Numbered from the stretch's first letter, positions 46,812 to 55,656 are shown. The stretch is DNA of 64,000 bases from Kutzneria sp036403095 (GCA_036403095.1 DASWRQ010000123.1:9762-73761); one strand, 5' to 3'. The notes: a model not told the origin generated them from the letters alone. Made by a program: numbers and translations.

Positions 46812-48527
46812 ATGGCACGGCTGAGGGGGTTGGGTCTGGTCGCGCTGGGTGCGCTCGGCCCGGTGCTCGCGGTGGTGGACCTGGTGGCGCTGATATGCGG
46901 CGTGACCCCGGTCGTGCTGTTGATCCGACGTTGGCCGGTGACCGCGCGGCGGCTGGCCGGCGACTGGTGCGAGGTGCCGATCGCCGACCCGTACGACCCG
47001 CCGCCGGCACCGCCCCGGCCTCGGCCCGACGGCCTGTACGAGGTGCGGAGACGGCTTTATCGCCGGCCGCACCTGCCCGCGTACCGGCAACGGGCCCACT
47101 GGCTGTCGTCGGACGGCGCGACCTGGCTGGACCTGCTGTGGCTGGTGGTCAACCCGATCGTCGGCACGGTGCTCGGGCTGGCGGCGGCGGTCGTCGGACG
47201 GCCGGGGCTGCGTTGGCACGGTCGGTGGACGCGAGCGCTGCTCGGAGCCCGTCGGCCGTGGCCCATCTGGGTCAAGGACCGCGTGGTGCTCATCCTGGAC
47301 AGCGGGCAGCTGGCGGCGCAGTCGCTGGTCGGACTGCTGCTGGCGGCGTTGCAGCTGGTCTCGGCAGTGCCGGCGTTCGTCGGCGTGACGTGGCCGTTGA
47401 TCGTGGTGGTGGAGAACTCCCGCGGCTACACCAACTACTACCGGCGGCGGGTCGGCGTCGACGAGCCGTATCGACCAGCGCCGCCCGAGCCGCGGCCCGA
47501 GCCGGACGGCCGGTACCGGGCCGGCCGCCGGTTGTACCGGTCGCCCGCCACCCCGGCCCGGTTCGCCCGGCTGTCCTGGCTGGCCAGGGATCCGGCCTCG
47601 GGCCGTGACTTAGCGTGGATGGTGGTCAATCCGCTGGTCGCGGCGACGCTGCTGGCATTGCCGTGCGCTGCCCTGTTCCTGGGGTACGCCCAGGCGACGA
47701 CAGCGGTCTCCGGCCTGTGGCAGCCGGAGCCGTGGTGGCGTCTCCCGGCCGGCGCGGCGGCGATGGCGTTGGCGCTGGTCACCGCGCCGACTCTGCGGCG
47801 CTGGCACGACCGTTGGACGTCGGTGCTGCTCGCGCCGACCAGGTCGGCCCGGCTGGCCCAGCGGGTGCAACGGCTCACCGAGACGCGGGCCGACGCGGTC
47901 GACACGCAGGCCGCCGAGCTGCGGCGGATCGAGCGGGACCTGCACGACGGAGCGCAGGGGCGACTGGTGGCGATGGGGATGGCGCTGCGCACCGTGGAAC
48001 GGCTGCTGGACCGGGATCCGGAGACGGCCCGACGGCTGATCGTCGAGGTCCGTGAGAACACCTCGGTGGCGCTGACCGAGATCCGCGAGCTGGTGCACGG
48101 CATCCACCCGCCGGTGCTGGCCGAGCGGGGTCTCGCCGACGCGATCCGGGTCGTGGCGCTGGACTGCCCGCTGGACGTGGAAGTGGCCGCCGACCTGCCC
48201 GGACGGCTCGATCCGCCGGTCGAGTCGGCCGCCTACTTCGCGGTGCGCGAGCTGCTGACCAACGCCGCCAAGCACTCCCGGGCGTCAAAAATCCGGGTCG
48301 ACGTGCACCACGCCGATGAGGTGCTGCGTGTCACCGTCCATGACGACGGCCGCGGCGGGGCCGATCCGGCCGGCGGCACCGGGCTGCTCGGCGTGCGGCG
48401 GCGGCTCGGTACCTTCGACGGGGCCCTGGACGTGCGCAGTCCCGTCGGCGGCCCTACGACACTGACGATGGAGATCCCGTGCGTGTTGTCATCGCGGAGG
48501 ACGTCTACCTCCTCCGGGCCGGACTGA
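46812..48527 (+). CDS. NarL-type sensor histidine kinase with duplicated sensor region
   Basis: The 571-residue kinase has six or more membrane helices, then a HisKA_3 dimerisation helix (AELRRIERDLHDGAQGRL, phosphorylated His378) and a GHKL ATPase (ELLTNAAKHSR, DDGRGGADP, GTGLLGVRRR). Residues about 61-148 and 220-345 look like a tandem duplication: PPPAPPRPRPDGLYEVRRRLYRRP matches PAPPEPRPEPDGRYRAGRRLYRSP, and LLWLVVNPIVG matches LAWMVVNPLVA. Each copy ends with a W.DRWT/WHGRWT segment. The last 16 codons overlap the response regulator gene. ATG 46812 is the start. The stimulus is unknown. Confidence 0.9.
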   Translation: MARLRGLGLVALGALGPVLAVVDLVALICGVTPVVLLIRRWPVTARRLAGDWCEVPIADPYDPPPAPPRPRPDGLYEVRRRLYRRPHLPAYRQRAHWLSSDGATWLDLLWLVVNPIVGTVLGLAAAVVGRPGLRWHGRWTRALLGARRPWPIWVKDRVVLILDSGQLAAQSLVGLLLAALQLVSAVPAFVGVTWPLIVVVENSRGYTNYYRRRVGVDEPYRPAPPEPRPEPDGRYRAGRRLYRSPATPARFARLSWLARDPASGRDLAWMVVNPLVAATLLALPCAALFLGYAQATTAVSGLWQPEPWWRLPAGAAAMALALVTAPTLRRWHDRWTSVLLAPTRSARLAQRVQRLTETRADAVDTQAAELRRIERDLHDGAQGRLVAMGMALRTVERLLDRDPETARRLIVEVRENTSVALTEIRELVHGIHPPVLAERGLADAIRVVALDCPLDVEVAADLPGRLDPPVESAAYFAVRELLTNAAKHSRASKIRVDVHHADEVLRVTVHDDGRGGADPAGGTGLLGVRRRLGTFDGALDVRSPVGGPTTLTMEIPCVLSSRRTSTSSGPD

Positions 48528-49135
48528 CCCGGCTGCTGGAGGCGTACGACTTCGAGGTGGTCGCCGCCGTGGAGTCCGGGCCCGAGCTGCTGACCGCGCT
48601 GATCGAGCACCGGCCGGACGTCGCCGTCGTCGACGTGCGGCTGCCGCCCACCTTCACCGACGAAGGTCTGCGCGCCGCCATCGAGGCCCGCCGTACCCAT
48701 CCCGGGCTGCCGGTTGTCGTGCTCTCGCAGCACGTGCAGCAGCTTTATGCCCGCGAGCTGCTGGCCGACGGCGGCGCCGGGGTCGGCTACCTGCTGAAAG
48801 ACCGTGTCTTCAACGACGAGCAGTTCGTGGACGCCCTGCGTCGGGTCGCCGCCGGCGGCACCGCCATGGACCCCGACGTCGTGACCAAGCTGATCGCCGG
48901 CACCCCGCCGCTGGCGACGTTGAGCCCGCGGGAGCGCGAGGTGCTGGAGCTGATGGCCGAGGGGCGGTCCAACGCGGCCATCTCGCAGCGGCTGCACCTG
49001 TCCGACAGCGCCGTGAGCAAGCACATCGCGGCCATCTTCGGCAAGCTCGGGCTGGCCGCGTCCGACGACAACAACCGGCGAGTGCTAGCCGTTCTCGCAC
49101 ACATCACCGGCAATTCGTCACACAACCACCCCTGA
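48479..49135 (+). CDS. NarL/LuxR-family response regulator
   Basis: This 218-residue protein has a receiver domain (Asp8, Asp52 in VAVVDVRLPP as the phosphorylation site, Lys in YLLKDR) and a C-terminal LuxR helix-turn-helix (LSPREREVLELMAEGRSNAAI, VSKHIAAIFGKLGL). GTG 48479 lies within the 3' end of the kinase gene, 49 bp before the kinase stop, so translation is coupled. It is the cognate partner of the upstream kinase. Targets are unknown. Confidence 0.95.
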   Translation: MRVVIAEDVYLLRAGLTRLLEAYDFEVVAAVESGPELLTALIEHRPDVAVVDVRLPPTFTDEGLRAAIEARRTHPGLPVVVLSQHVQQLYARELLADGGAGVGYLLKDRVFNDEQFVDALRRVAAGGTAMDPDVVTKLIAGTPPLATLSPREREVLELMAEGRSNAAISQRLHLSDSAVSKHIAAIFGKLGLAASDDNNRRVLAVLAHITGNSSHNHP

Positions 49136-49161
49136 CCCGCCGGATTGCCTACGATCGACTG

Positions 49162-49989
49162 GTGAAGCTGCTCGCGGTCAGCGACCTGCACGTCGCGTAC
49201 GAGGAGAACCGGACGATCACCGATGGGCTGCGCCCCGAGTCGGCCGACGACTGGCTCATCGTCGCCGGCGACGTCGGCGAGACGTCCACGGACATCGAGT
49301 GGGCGCTGGGGCTGCTGCGGGAGCGCTTCGCCAAGGTCATCTGGGCGCCCGGCAACCACGAGCTGTGGACCCCCAAGGACGATCCGGTGCAGCTGCGGGG
49401 CGTCGAGCGCTACGAGCACCTGGTGCAGATGTGCCGCCGGCTCGACGTCGTCACGCCCGAGGACGACTACCCGATCTGGCCCGGCGAGGGCGGTCCCGCC
49501 GTCATCGCGCCGCTGTTCCTGTTGTACGACTACACGTTCCGTCCCGAAGGCACGTCGAACAAGGAAGAGGCGCTGGCCAAGGCGCATGAGGCCGGTGTCG
49601 TCTGCACCGACGAGTACTTCCTCCACCCCGACCCGTATCCCAGCCGTGAGGCGTGGTGCGAGGCTCGGGTCGAGCTCACCGAGAAGCGGTTGTCCGCGCT
49701 GCCGCCGGAGCTGCCGACCGTGCTGATCAACCACTGGCCCATGGTTCGGGAGCCCACGCGGGTCATGTACTACCCCGAGTTCGCGCAGTGGTGCGGCACC
49801 GTGCTCACCGCCGACTGGCACCTCCGGTTCCGCTCCGCCTGCTCGGTCTACGGGCATCTGCACATTCCGCGTACCACGCACTACGACGACGTGCGGTTCG
49901 AGGAGGTTTCCGTGGGCTATCCGCGGGAGTGGAAGAAGTGGGGTCGCTCCTCCGGATGGCTGCGCCAGATCCTGCCGGTGAAGCCGTGA
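49162..49989 (+). CDS. Metallophosphoesterase, PptH-like
   Basis: The 275-residue calcineurin-like enzyme has VSDLHVAY, VAGDVGET, APGNHELW, LINHWPMV and YGHLHIPR, the complete metal set. It overlaps a PptT-like gene as GTGA, the same pairing as Mycobacterium tuberculosis Rv2795c/Rv2794c. There the phosphoesterase PptH removes 4'-phosphopantetheine from carrier proteins, opposing PptT. That role is inferred here from the shared architecture and neighbour. GTG 49162 is the start. Confidence 0.88.
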   Translation: MKLLAVSDLHVAYEENRTITDGLRPESADDWLIVAGDVGETSTDIEWALGLLRERFAKVIWAPGNHELWTPKDDPVQLRGVERYEHLVQMCRRLDVVTPEDDYPIWPGEGGPAVIAPLFLLYDYTFRPEGTSNKEEALAKAHEAGVVCTDEYFLHPDPYPSREAWCEARVELTEKRLSALPPELPTVLINHWPMVREPTRVMYYPEFAQWCGTVLTADWHLRFRSACSVYGHLHIPRTTHYDDVRFEEVSVGYPREWKKWGRSSGWLRQILPVKP

Positions 49990-50585
49990 TCGAGGAGTTG
50001 CTGCCGTCCTCGGTGGCCTGCGCCGAGGCTTTCGACGACCACTCCGCCGTGGAGCTCTTCCCGGCGGAGGAGGCCGTCATCGCTCGGGCCGTCGACAAGC
50101 GGCGGCGGGAGTTCTCCACCGTTCGCTACTGCGCCCGTCAGGCTCTCAAGTCCCTCGGGCTGCCGGCCAGTCCGATCTTGCCCGGCGAGCGCGGCGCTCC
50201 CCAGTGGCCCGCCGGCGTGGTCGGCTCCATGACCCACTGCCTCGGCTACCGCGCCGCCGCTGTGGCCTGGGGCAAGGACATTCTGACCATCGGCATCGAC
50301 GCCGAGCCCGACGAGCCCCTCCCCGACGGCGTGCTCGACGCCGTCGCGCTGCCGTCCGAGCTCGCCGTCCATGGCCGGTTGTTGTTCAGCGCCAAGGAGT
50401 CCGTCTACAAGGCCTGGTTCCCCCTTGCCCGAGTGTTCCTCGACTTCTCCGAGGCCGAGCTCACCTTCGGCGACGGCGTCTTCTCCGCCCGCATCCTCGT
50501 CCCCGGCCCGGTGTCGGGTTTCCAGGGCCGTTGGCTCATCCGCGACGGCTTCGTGATCACGTCGATCGTGGTGCCGGTTGCCTGA
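49986..50585 (+). CDS. pptT: 4'-Phosphopantetheinyl transferase, EntD/PptT-type
   Basis: The product (199 aa) has the Sfp/EntD motifs: SMTHCLGYRAAAVAW, IGIDAEPDEPLPDGVL with the metal Asp-x-Glu, and LLFSAKESVYKAWFPL. It transfers phosphopantetheine from CoA to acyl or peptidyl carrier proteins. GTG 49986 overlaps the PptH-like stop (GTGA), and its own end overlaps the HD gene. No PKS or NRPS gene is in the window, so it probably serves distant carrier proteins. Confidence 0.93.
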   Translation: MIEELLPSSVACAEAFDDHSAVELFPAEEAVIARAVDKRRREFSTVRYCARQALKSLGLPASPILPGERGAPQWPAGVVGSMTHCLGYRAAAVAWGKDILTIGIDAEPDEPLPDGVLDAVALPSELAVHGRLLFSAKESVYKAWFPLARVFLDFSEAELTFGDGVFSARILVPGPVSGFQGRWLIRDGFVITSIVVPVA

Positions 50586-51192
50586 TCTCGTGTGGCGCAA
50601 AGCCGTTGGCCTGCTCGGCGGCACTCCTTTGACGACCGACCTCGCCACGCGCTACAGCGAGCCCCACCGCCGCTACCACGATCTCGACCACGCCCGGGCC
50701 GTCGCCCGCGACTCGGTGCTGCTGGTTCCCTTGTCCGATCAGGAAAAGGCCGTGCTGATCCTCGCGGCCTGCGCCCATGACGTCGTCTACGACGCCGTTC
50801 CCGGCGCCGACGAGCAGCGCAGCGCCGACTGGGCTCGTGACTGGCTGGGTCGGTCAGGACTGGCCCACGTGGCGGATCGCGTCGTGGAGCTGGTGCTGAT
50901 GACCATCAAGCACGCCGCCGATCCCGGCGACAGCGCCGCCTGTGCGCTGCTGGATGCCGATCTGGCCATCCTCGGCTCCTCGCCGGCCGATTACGACGCG
51001 TATGCGGCGGCGGTGCGGCAGGAGTATTCGGCCGTCGCCGACGAGGCGTGGCGGTCGGGGCGGTCCCGCGTGCTGAGTTCGTTGCTGGAGAGGGACAACG
51101 TGTTCCTCACGCCGGCCGGCCGTGACCGGTGGGAGGCGCAGGCCCGCCGCAACCTGGCCCGTGAGCTGGCGTCCCTCAACAAAAACGGCTAG
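50578..51192 (+). CDS. HD-domain phosphohydrolase
   Basis: This 204-residue protein has an HD-type metal site: RRYHDLDHARAV (His), ACAHDVVYD (His-Asp) and LLDADLAILG (Asp). Members hydrolyse nucleotides or other phosphomonoesters. TTG 50578 overlaps the pptT gene by 8 bp; GTG 50590 is also possible. It is the third gene of the PptH-PptT unit. Its stop overlaps the convergent lyase gene by four bases. A link to CoA metabolism is only suggested by position. Confidence 0.8.
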   Translation: MPDLVWRKAVGLLGGTPLTTDLATRYSEPHRRYHDLDHARAVARDSVLLVPLSDQEKAVLILAACAHDVVYDAVPGADEQRSADWARDWLGRSGLAHVADRVVELVLMTIKHAADPGDSAACALLDADLAILGSSPADYDAYAAAVRQEYSAVADEAWRSGRSRVLSSLLERDNVFLTPAGRDRWEAQARRNLARELASLNKNG

Positions 51193-51998
51193 CTGTCGGT
51201 CAGGGCGGTGATGGTGAGTTTGCCGCCGTCGGTGGCGGAGTTGTTGGCCTCGGTCTGCTGGTAGTCGCCGACCTGGAAGCGGACGTCCTTGCCCTGGAAG
51301 GGCGGGTTGAGCGCGGCGGTCTGCTTGCCGGTGCGCCCGGCGGAGGTGGCGGTGACGGTGAAGCCGGCGGCATTCTCGGTGATGGTGTACGAGAACGGGG
51401 CGTTCATGGGGACGTTGGTGAGCACGGTGGTGAGATCGCTGCCGGAAACGGTGGGGTTCTTGCGAATGGTCAGGGTGACGCGGCCGGAATTGACGGCGTC
51501 GGCGGAAGTGTGGCGGTAGTGGAGCATGAGCAGGGGCACCGAAGAAATGGGACCGCCGCCGTGGATCTGGCCGATGATGATGTCCTGGGCACTGGGCAGC
51601 TGCTGCATGACCATGGTGGCGGACATGGTGTGCGTGCCGGCGCCGGCGGCGAAGTCGTTGACGCTGACCAATTCGGTACGAGGATGCGGCGAATTGGGAG
51701 TGTGGGCGCCCTTGGTCGGGGCGAAGAACGCCAGGGCCCCGGCGGAGGTTCGGGTGAGCCAGGGGGAAGTGACCTTGGCCGGACTGACGGTGGTGGAAGC
51801 GCCGCTCTGCTTGCCGGCGGCATCGACGGGGAGGGTGAGACGCCAGCCGGTCAAGGACACGGCGGTGGCGGCGCTGGCGGGACTCTGGGCGGCGGAGAAG
51901 CCGATCGCGCCGGCCCCGACGACGGCGACGGCGGCCGCGGCGGCGATCAAGGCGCGTCGCCGGCGGACCGGCATCGAGCGCAGCAGGTGTCCAAGCAT
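51189..51998 (-). CDS. Secreted polysaccharide lyase family 7 (alginate lyase-like)
   Basis: The 269-residue protein has a Tat-like or Sec signal (VRRRRALIAAAAAVAVVGAGAIGFSAA..., cleaved about residue 43). The mature jelly roll carries the PL7 blocks: HPRTELVSV (R-x-E-L), IIGQIHGGG (Q-I-H) and VRFQVGDYQQ in place of the usual YFKxGxYxQ. PL7 enzymes cleave alginate or related polyuronates by beta-elimination. QIH favours polyguluronate in some members. ATG 51998 is used; a second ATG eight codons later is possible. No uptake genes are near. Confidence 0.85.
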   Translation of the reverse strand: MLGHLLRSMPVRRRRALIAAAAAVAVVGAGAIGFSAAQSPASAATAVSLTGWRLTLPVDAAGKQSGASTTVSPAKVTSPWLTRTSAGALAFFAPTKGAHTPNSPHPRTELVSVNDFAAGAGTHTMSATMVMQQLPSAQDIIIGQIHGGGPISSVPLLMLHYRHTSADAVNSGRVTLTIRKNPTVSGSDLTTVLTNVPMNAPFSYTITENAAGFTVTATSAGRTGKQTAALNPPFQGKDVRFQVGDYQQTEANNSATDGGKLTITALTDS

Positions 51999-52093
51999 GT
52001 GAATCCGCCTTCCACTCCGGTCGTACGAGTGGAGGGAACGCGGCCTGATCGAATCCGGTTCACGCCCGGTCACGGACGTGAACCGGACCCCGA

Positions 52094-52705
52094 TCAGTAG
52101 AGGTTGCCGGCGTAGGCCGGACCGTAGTAGCGCTCCAACTCCGACAGGGAGTCGTCGGGACGTTCGAGGGCCTTGGCGATGACGGGACGGGAAGCGACGG
52201 CGGCGGAATCCCAGGTCTCGGGCTTCCACAGCGCGGAGCGCAGGAAGGCCTTGGCGCAGTGGTGGAAGATCTCGTCGATCTGCACCAGCATGACGATCTT
52301 GGGGCGGTGGCCCTTGACGATCATCTGGTCGAAGAAGGGGGCATCGGCCAGCAGCCGCGCGCGGCCGTTGATGCGCAACGTGTCGCCCCGGCCGGGCAGC
52401 AGATACAGCAGCCCGACGTGCGGGTTGGAGAGGATGTTGCGCCAACCGTCGACCCGGCGGTTGCCGGGACGGTCGGGCACGGCGATGGTGTGCTCGTCGA
52501 TCACGTGGGTGAACCCGGGCGGATCGCCCTTGGGTGACACGTCGCAGGCGCCGTCGGCACTGGACGTGGCGATGAGGCAGAACGGCGAGGCGGCCAGCCA
52601 CTGCCGGTCGAGCTCGTGCAGAGCGGGCCGGGCCTTGTTGGCGGCGGCGGGCAGCGGCTCCCCCACCAGCTCGGTGAGCTGGTCAAGAGACGTGATCTCG
52701 CGCAA
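52094..52705 (-). CDS. Pyridoxamine 5'-phosphate oxidase-like FMN protein
   Basis: A 203-residue split-barrel flavoprotein: LIATSSADGACDVSPKGDPPGF, VPDRPGNRRVDGWRNIL, VGLLYLLPGRGDTLRINGRA and IDEIFHHCAKAFLRSALW (in parts) match the MSMEG_1061-type pyridoxamine phosphate oxidase-like group, whose substrates are mostly unknown. TTG 52705 is chosen because GGGGGAAACC lies before it and no ATG or GTG fits. The start overlaps the end of the permease gene by 23 bp, so it is probably the third gene of the riboswitch-led operon. Confidence 0.8.
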   Translation of the reverse strand: MREITSLDQLTELVGEPLPAAANKARPALHELDRQWLAASPFCLIATSSADGACDVSPKGDPPGFTHVIDEHTIAVPDRPGNRRVDGWRNILSNPHVGLLYLLPGRGDTLRINGRARLLADAPFFDQMIVKGHRPKIVMLVQIDEIFHHCAKAFLRSALWKPETWDSAAVASRPVIAKALERPDDSLSELERYYGPAYAGNLY

Positions 52706-54125
52706 GGTTTCCCCCCTCGTCGACGGACGGTCCGTCCTCGACCCTACGCGTCCGGGCGTACAGGAGCCCACCGATAACGAGCACGGCGGCGAGCAGGCCG
52801 ACGGCGAACCAGGGCGGGTCGTACACCTCGGCCCGCGGCCAGCCGATGTCGATGGCCATGAACAGTCCCCACCCGACCGCGACCAGGTTGACGAGAATTC
52901 CCCAGCGCCCCAAGGAGAACTCGGGTGCGGAAGGTAGTTCGCCGCGTAATCGGGCGACCAACGTTGGCGCGGTGACGAGCAGATAGGCCAGGTACACCAA
53001 CACAACCGCGACGCTGGTGACGGCGGTGAACAGGGACGCCTGCCCGATGTTGACCAGCAGCACGAGAATCGACGCGGCGCCGACGACGACGGCGGGCAGG
53101 ATGGGGGTGCCGGTGCGGGGCGACACCCGACCGAGCCGGTCGTGCAGCGGCAACACGCCGTCCCGGCTCATGGAGAAGACCATCCGGGTGGCAGCGGTCT
53201 GGATCGCCAGCGTGCAGACGATGATCGCGATCGCCACGTCGATCAGCAGCACGGTGCCGAGCCCGCTGCCCAGCCGGCTGGTCAGCACGTAGGGCAGTCC
53301 GCCGGAGGCCAGGCTCCCGTCGGTGAGGCTCGGCGCGGCGACCAGGGCGCCGAGCAGCAGCAACAGACCGCCGAGGCCGGAGGCGTACAGCGCACGGAGG
53401 ATGGCCCGCGGTGCGGTGCGCCGCGGCGACCGGGTCTCCTCGGAGAGCTCACCGGCGCTGTCGAAGCCGTACATGACGTACGCGGCCATCAGGGCGGAGA
53501 TCAGGAACGGCCCGATGCCCACCCCGGCGGTGTGGAACACGACCGCCGGCCCGCGCTCGGCGTGCCCGAACAGCAGCAGCACCAGCACGACCACGCCGAC
53601 GAGCTCGCAGGTGACGCCGATGGAGTTGATCACGGACATCAGCCGCACACCGACCGCGTTCACCACGGTGGTGAGCACGATCAGCGCCGCACCCAGCAGG
53701 ATCGCGTTGCCGGGCCCGGCGATCACCTGGAAGCCGGGCCAGATCGTGGGCAGCACCACCTGCAACGCGATCGCCGCGCCGGCCACGCTGACGATCTGGC
53801 CGAGCAGCATCAGCCAGCCGGCGAACCAGCCGACCGCGACCCCTCCCACCCGCCGCGCCCACTGGTAGACGCAGCCGGCGATCGGGTAGCGCGCGGCCAG
53901 CTCGGCGAACACGAGCGCCACCGCCAGCTGGCCCACGAACACCATCGGCCAGGTCCAGAAGAACGCCGTGCCACCGAAGGAGAAGCCGAACGCGAACAGC
54001 TGGAACACGGTGGTCAGGATGGACACGAACGAGAAGCCGGCGGCGAACGACGCGTAGCCGCCGAGCTTGCGATGCAGCTGCTGGGCGTAGCCGAACCCGG
54101 CCAGGTCCTCGGCGTCGGTGATCAC
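52683..54125 (-). CDS. APC-superfamily permease in the guanidine operon
   Basis: This 480-residue protein has about 12 helices with APC features: ASFAAGFSFVSILTTVF, GQLAVALVFAELAARYPIAGCVYQW, YVMYGFDSAGELSEETRSPRRTAPRAIL, quoted in parts. The closest type is the amino-acid/GABA/choline transporter group. GTG 54125 overlaps the ureohydrolase stop as GTGA, so it is made with that enzyme under the guanidine-I riboswitch. Uptake of guanidine or a guanidino compound is therefore inferred; the sequence alone would suggest only an amine or amino-acid substrate. Confidence 0.85.
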   Translation of the reverse strand: MITDAEDLAGFGYAQQLHRKLGGYASFAAGFSFVSILTTVFQLFAFGFSFGGTAFFWTWPMVFVGQLAVALVFAELAARYPIAGCVYQWARRVGGVAVGWFAGWLMLLGQIVSVAGAAIALQVVLPTIWPGFQVIAGPGNAILLGAALIVLTTVVNAVGVRLMSVINSIGVTCELVGVVVLVLLLFGHAERGPAVVFHTAGVGIGPFLISALMAAYVMYGFDSAGELSEETRSPRRTAPRAILRALYASGLGGLLLLLGALVAAPSLTDGSLASGGLPYVLTSRLGSGLGTVLLIDVAIAIIVCTLAIQTAATRMVFSMSRDGVLPLHDRLGRVSPRTGTPILPAVVVGAASILVLLVNIGQASLFTAVTSVAVVLVYLAYLLVTAPTLVARLRGELPSAPEFSLGRWGILVNLVAVGWGLFMAIDIGWPRAEVYDPPWFAVGLLAAVLVIGGLLYARTRRVEDGPSVDEGGNLARDHVS

Positions 54126-55243
54126 GCGCCCTCCCCCCGTCGCGGCAGGTGGCCGGCCCGCACCAGGCAGCCGAGGGTGTCGCAGATGACCCGGGTGGCG
54201 ATCAGCGCGGTGATCTCGGCGTTGTCGTAGGGCGGGGAGCACTCCACGACCTCGATGCCGGCCAGCGGCCGCTCGGCGATGAGCTGGATGAACTTCAGCA
54301 CCTCGCGCGGCAGGAAGCCGCCGGGCTCGGGCCAGCCGGTGCCGGGCACGAAGGCGGCGTCGAGGCAGTCGACGTCGAACGACAGCCACACCGCGTCGGC
54401 CCCGTCCCAGGCGACGTCCAGGGCGCGGGCGGCGGCCTCCTCGATGCCCATCTCGACGCAGTCGGTGACGGTCATGATGGTGGTGCCGCGTTCCCGGCCG
54501 ATCTTCACGCCGGGGCGGGGGGCCTGCCAGCCGCCGATGCCGATCTGCACCAGGTTCTTGGCCGGCACGTTGGGGATGTCGGTGGCGTGGAACCACGGCG
54601 TGGTGTGCATGCGTTCGTCGAGATCGGTCTCCTGGGTGTCCACGTGCCGGTCGAAGTGGATGATGCCGAGGTTGCCGCCGCCCAGGTGCGGGGCGACGCC
54701 GCGGACCGTCGGATACCCGATGGAGTGATCGCCGCCGAGCACCACCGGGAACGCGCCGGACTCGTACACGTGCGACACGGCCTTGCTGATCTGGTCGAAG
54801 GTCTTCTCGATGTTGCCGGGAATGGTGAAGATGTCACCGAGATCGCCGATGGTGATCGACTCCCGCAGGTCGACGCCCAGCTCGAAGCTGTACGGCCCGT
54901 ACAGCGCGGAGATCTTGCGAATGCCCTGCGGCCCGAACCGGGTGCCGGACCGATAGGTGGTGCCGCCGTCGAACGGCGCGCCGAGCACGGCGACGTCGTA
55001 CTCGCCGCAGCGCCGCACGTCCTCGACGTAGGGCGCCTTCAGAAAGGTGTTGATGCCGGCGAAATGCGGCAGCTCGCCGCGGGAGAAGGTGGGAATCCGC
55101 CGGTCCACGATCGAGTCGGCGCCCTGCAGGCCCAGTTCCAGACCCCGGGCGACCTCTTCGTCCCATTTTGTCGTCGGCAGCAGCGCCTCGGCCTCGACGG
55201 CGCGGCGCGCCTCCGGACCGTAGTTGTCGTGCACGTGACCCAT
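54122..55243 (-). CDS. Ureohydrolase (agmatinase family), probable guanidine hydrolase
   Basis: A 373-residue arginase-fold enzyme with the manganese/nickel motifs VVLGGDHSIGYP, HFDRHVDTQETD (Asp-x-His-x-Asp, with Arg for the usual Ala) and SFDVDCLDAAFVPG. GTGWPEPGG has Trp where agmatinases and arginases usually have Thr, which would shrink or reshape the substrate pocket. A guanidine-I riboswitch lies directly upstream, so the natural substrate is probably guanidine or a close derivative, giving urea and ammonia. Known guanidine hydrolases of this fold use nickel. GGAGG five bases before ATG 55243 fixes the start. Confidence 0.85.
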   Translation of the reverse strand: MGHVHDNYGPEARRAVEAEALLPTTKWDEEVARGLELGLQGADSIVDRRIPTFSRGELPHFAGINTFLKAPYVEDVRRCGEYDVAVLGAPFDGGTTYRSGTRFGPQGIRKISALYGPYSFELGVDLRESITIGDLGDIFTIPGNIEKTFDQISKAVSHVYESGAFPVVLGGDHSIGYPTVRGVAPHLGGGNLGIIHFDRHVDTQETDLDERMHTTPWFHATDIPNVPAKNLVQIGIGGWQAPRPGVKIGRERGTTIMTVTDCVEMGIEEAAARALDVAWDGADAVWLSFDVDCLDAAFVPGTGWPEPGGFLPREVLKFIQLIAERPLAGIEVVECSPPYDNAEITALIATRVICDTLGCLVRAGHLPRRGEGA

Positions 55244-55286
55244 GGAAACCTCCACGGTCGGCGCCTGGCGGCAGGCAGCCAGGCGC
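55244..55286 (-). promoter_or_regulatory. Expression platform and ribosome site of the guanidine operon
   Basis: Between aptamer and start codon, GCGCCTGG (55261-55268) and CCAGGCGC (55279-55286) form a stable 8-bp hairpin. GGAGG (55253-55249) follows directly. A hairpin at this place could end transcription or block the ribosome site when no ligand is bound. The lack of a T tract favours translational control. Confidence 0.55.
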
Positions 55287-55288
55287 TG

Positions 55289-55390
55289 GCGTGCCTCCCG
55301 GGCTTTTGTCCCGCCGTGGAACGGATCTGGCGATCCGCCGTCACCTCTCGGACCAGGCCCGCGGCGCTGCGCCGCGACGGAACCCTAGGT
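55289..55390 (-). promoter_or_regulatory. Guanidine-I (ykkC) riboswitch aptamer
   Basis: On the minus strand the conserved ykkC blocks appear in order: CCTAGGGTTCCG, then a GC hairpin (GGCGC-AGC-GCCGC region), CTGGTCCGAGAGGTGACGG, and ACGGCGGGACAAAAGCCCGG GAG at the 3' end. These are the signature sequences of the guanidine-I class, an ON switch for guanidine use or export. It lies 46 bp before the ureohydrolase start. The match is by recognition of the consensus, not by a covariance search. Confidence 0.9.
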
Positions 55391-55656
55391 GCGCCTCACG
55401 TTCGTGAGTCGGGAACCAGTGCAGCGGCCGCCGATGTCGACGGCGTGCCGGTGGTGTTGCCGACCGGTCAACAGAATCCGGATCGAACACGGAGATCGCA
55501 TAATCGGTCACGCTGCGATCACGTCGCCGAAAAGGGTGCGATTCGCGGGATTGCGCGCACCCGGTACGCGAAACTTGGCCGCACGGTGCAGCGCGACCCT
55601 CTACCCTTGCCATCCGGAACAGGCCTTGTCGACCCACCCAGGGGGACGTCAGCACC

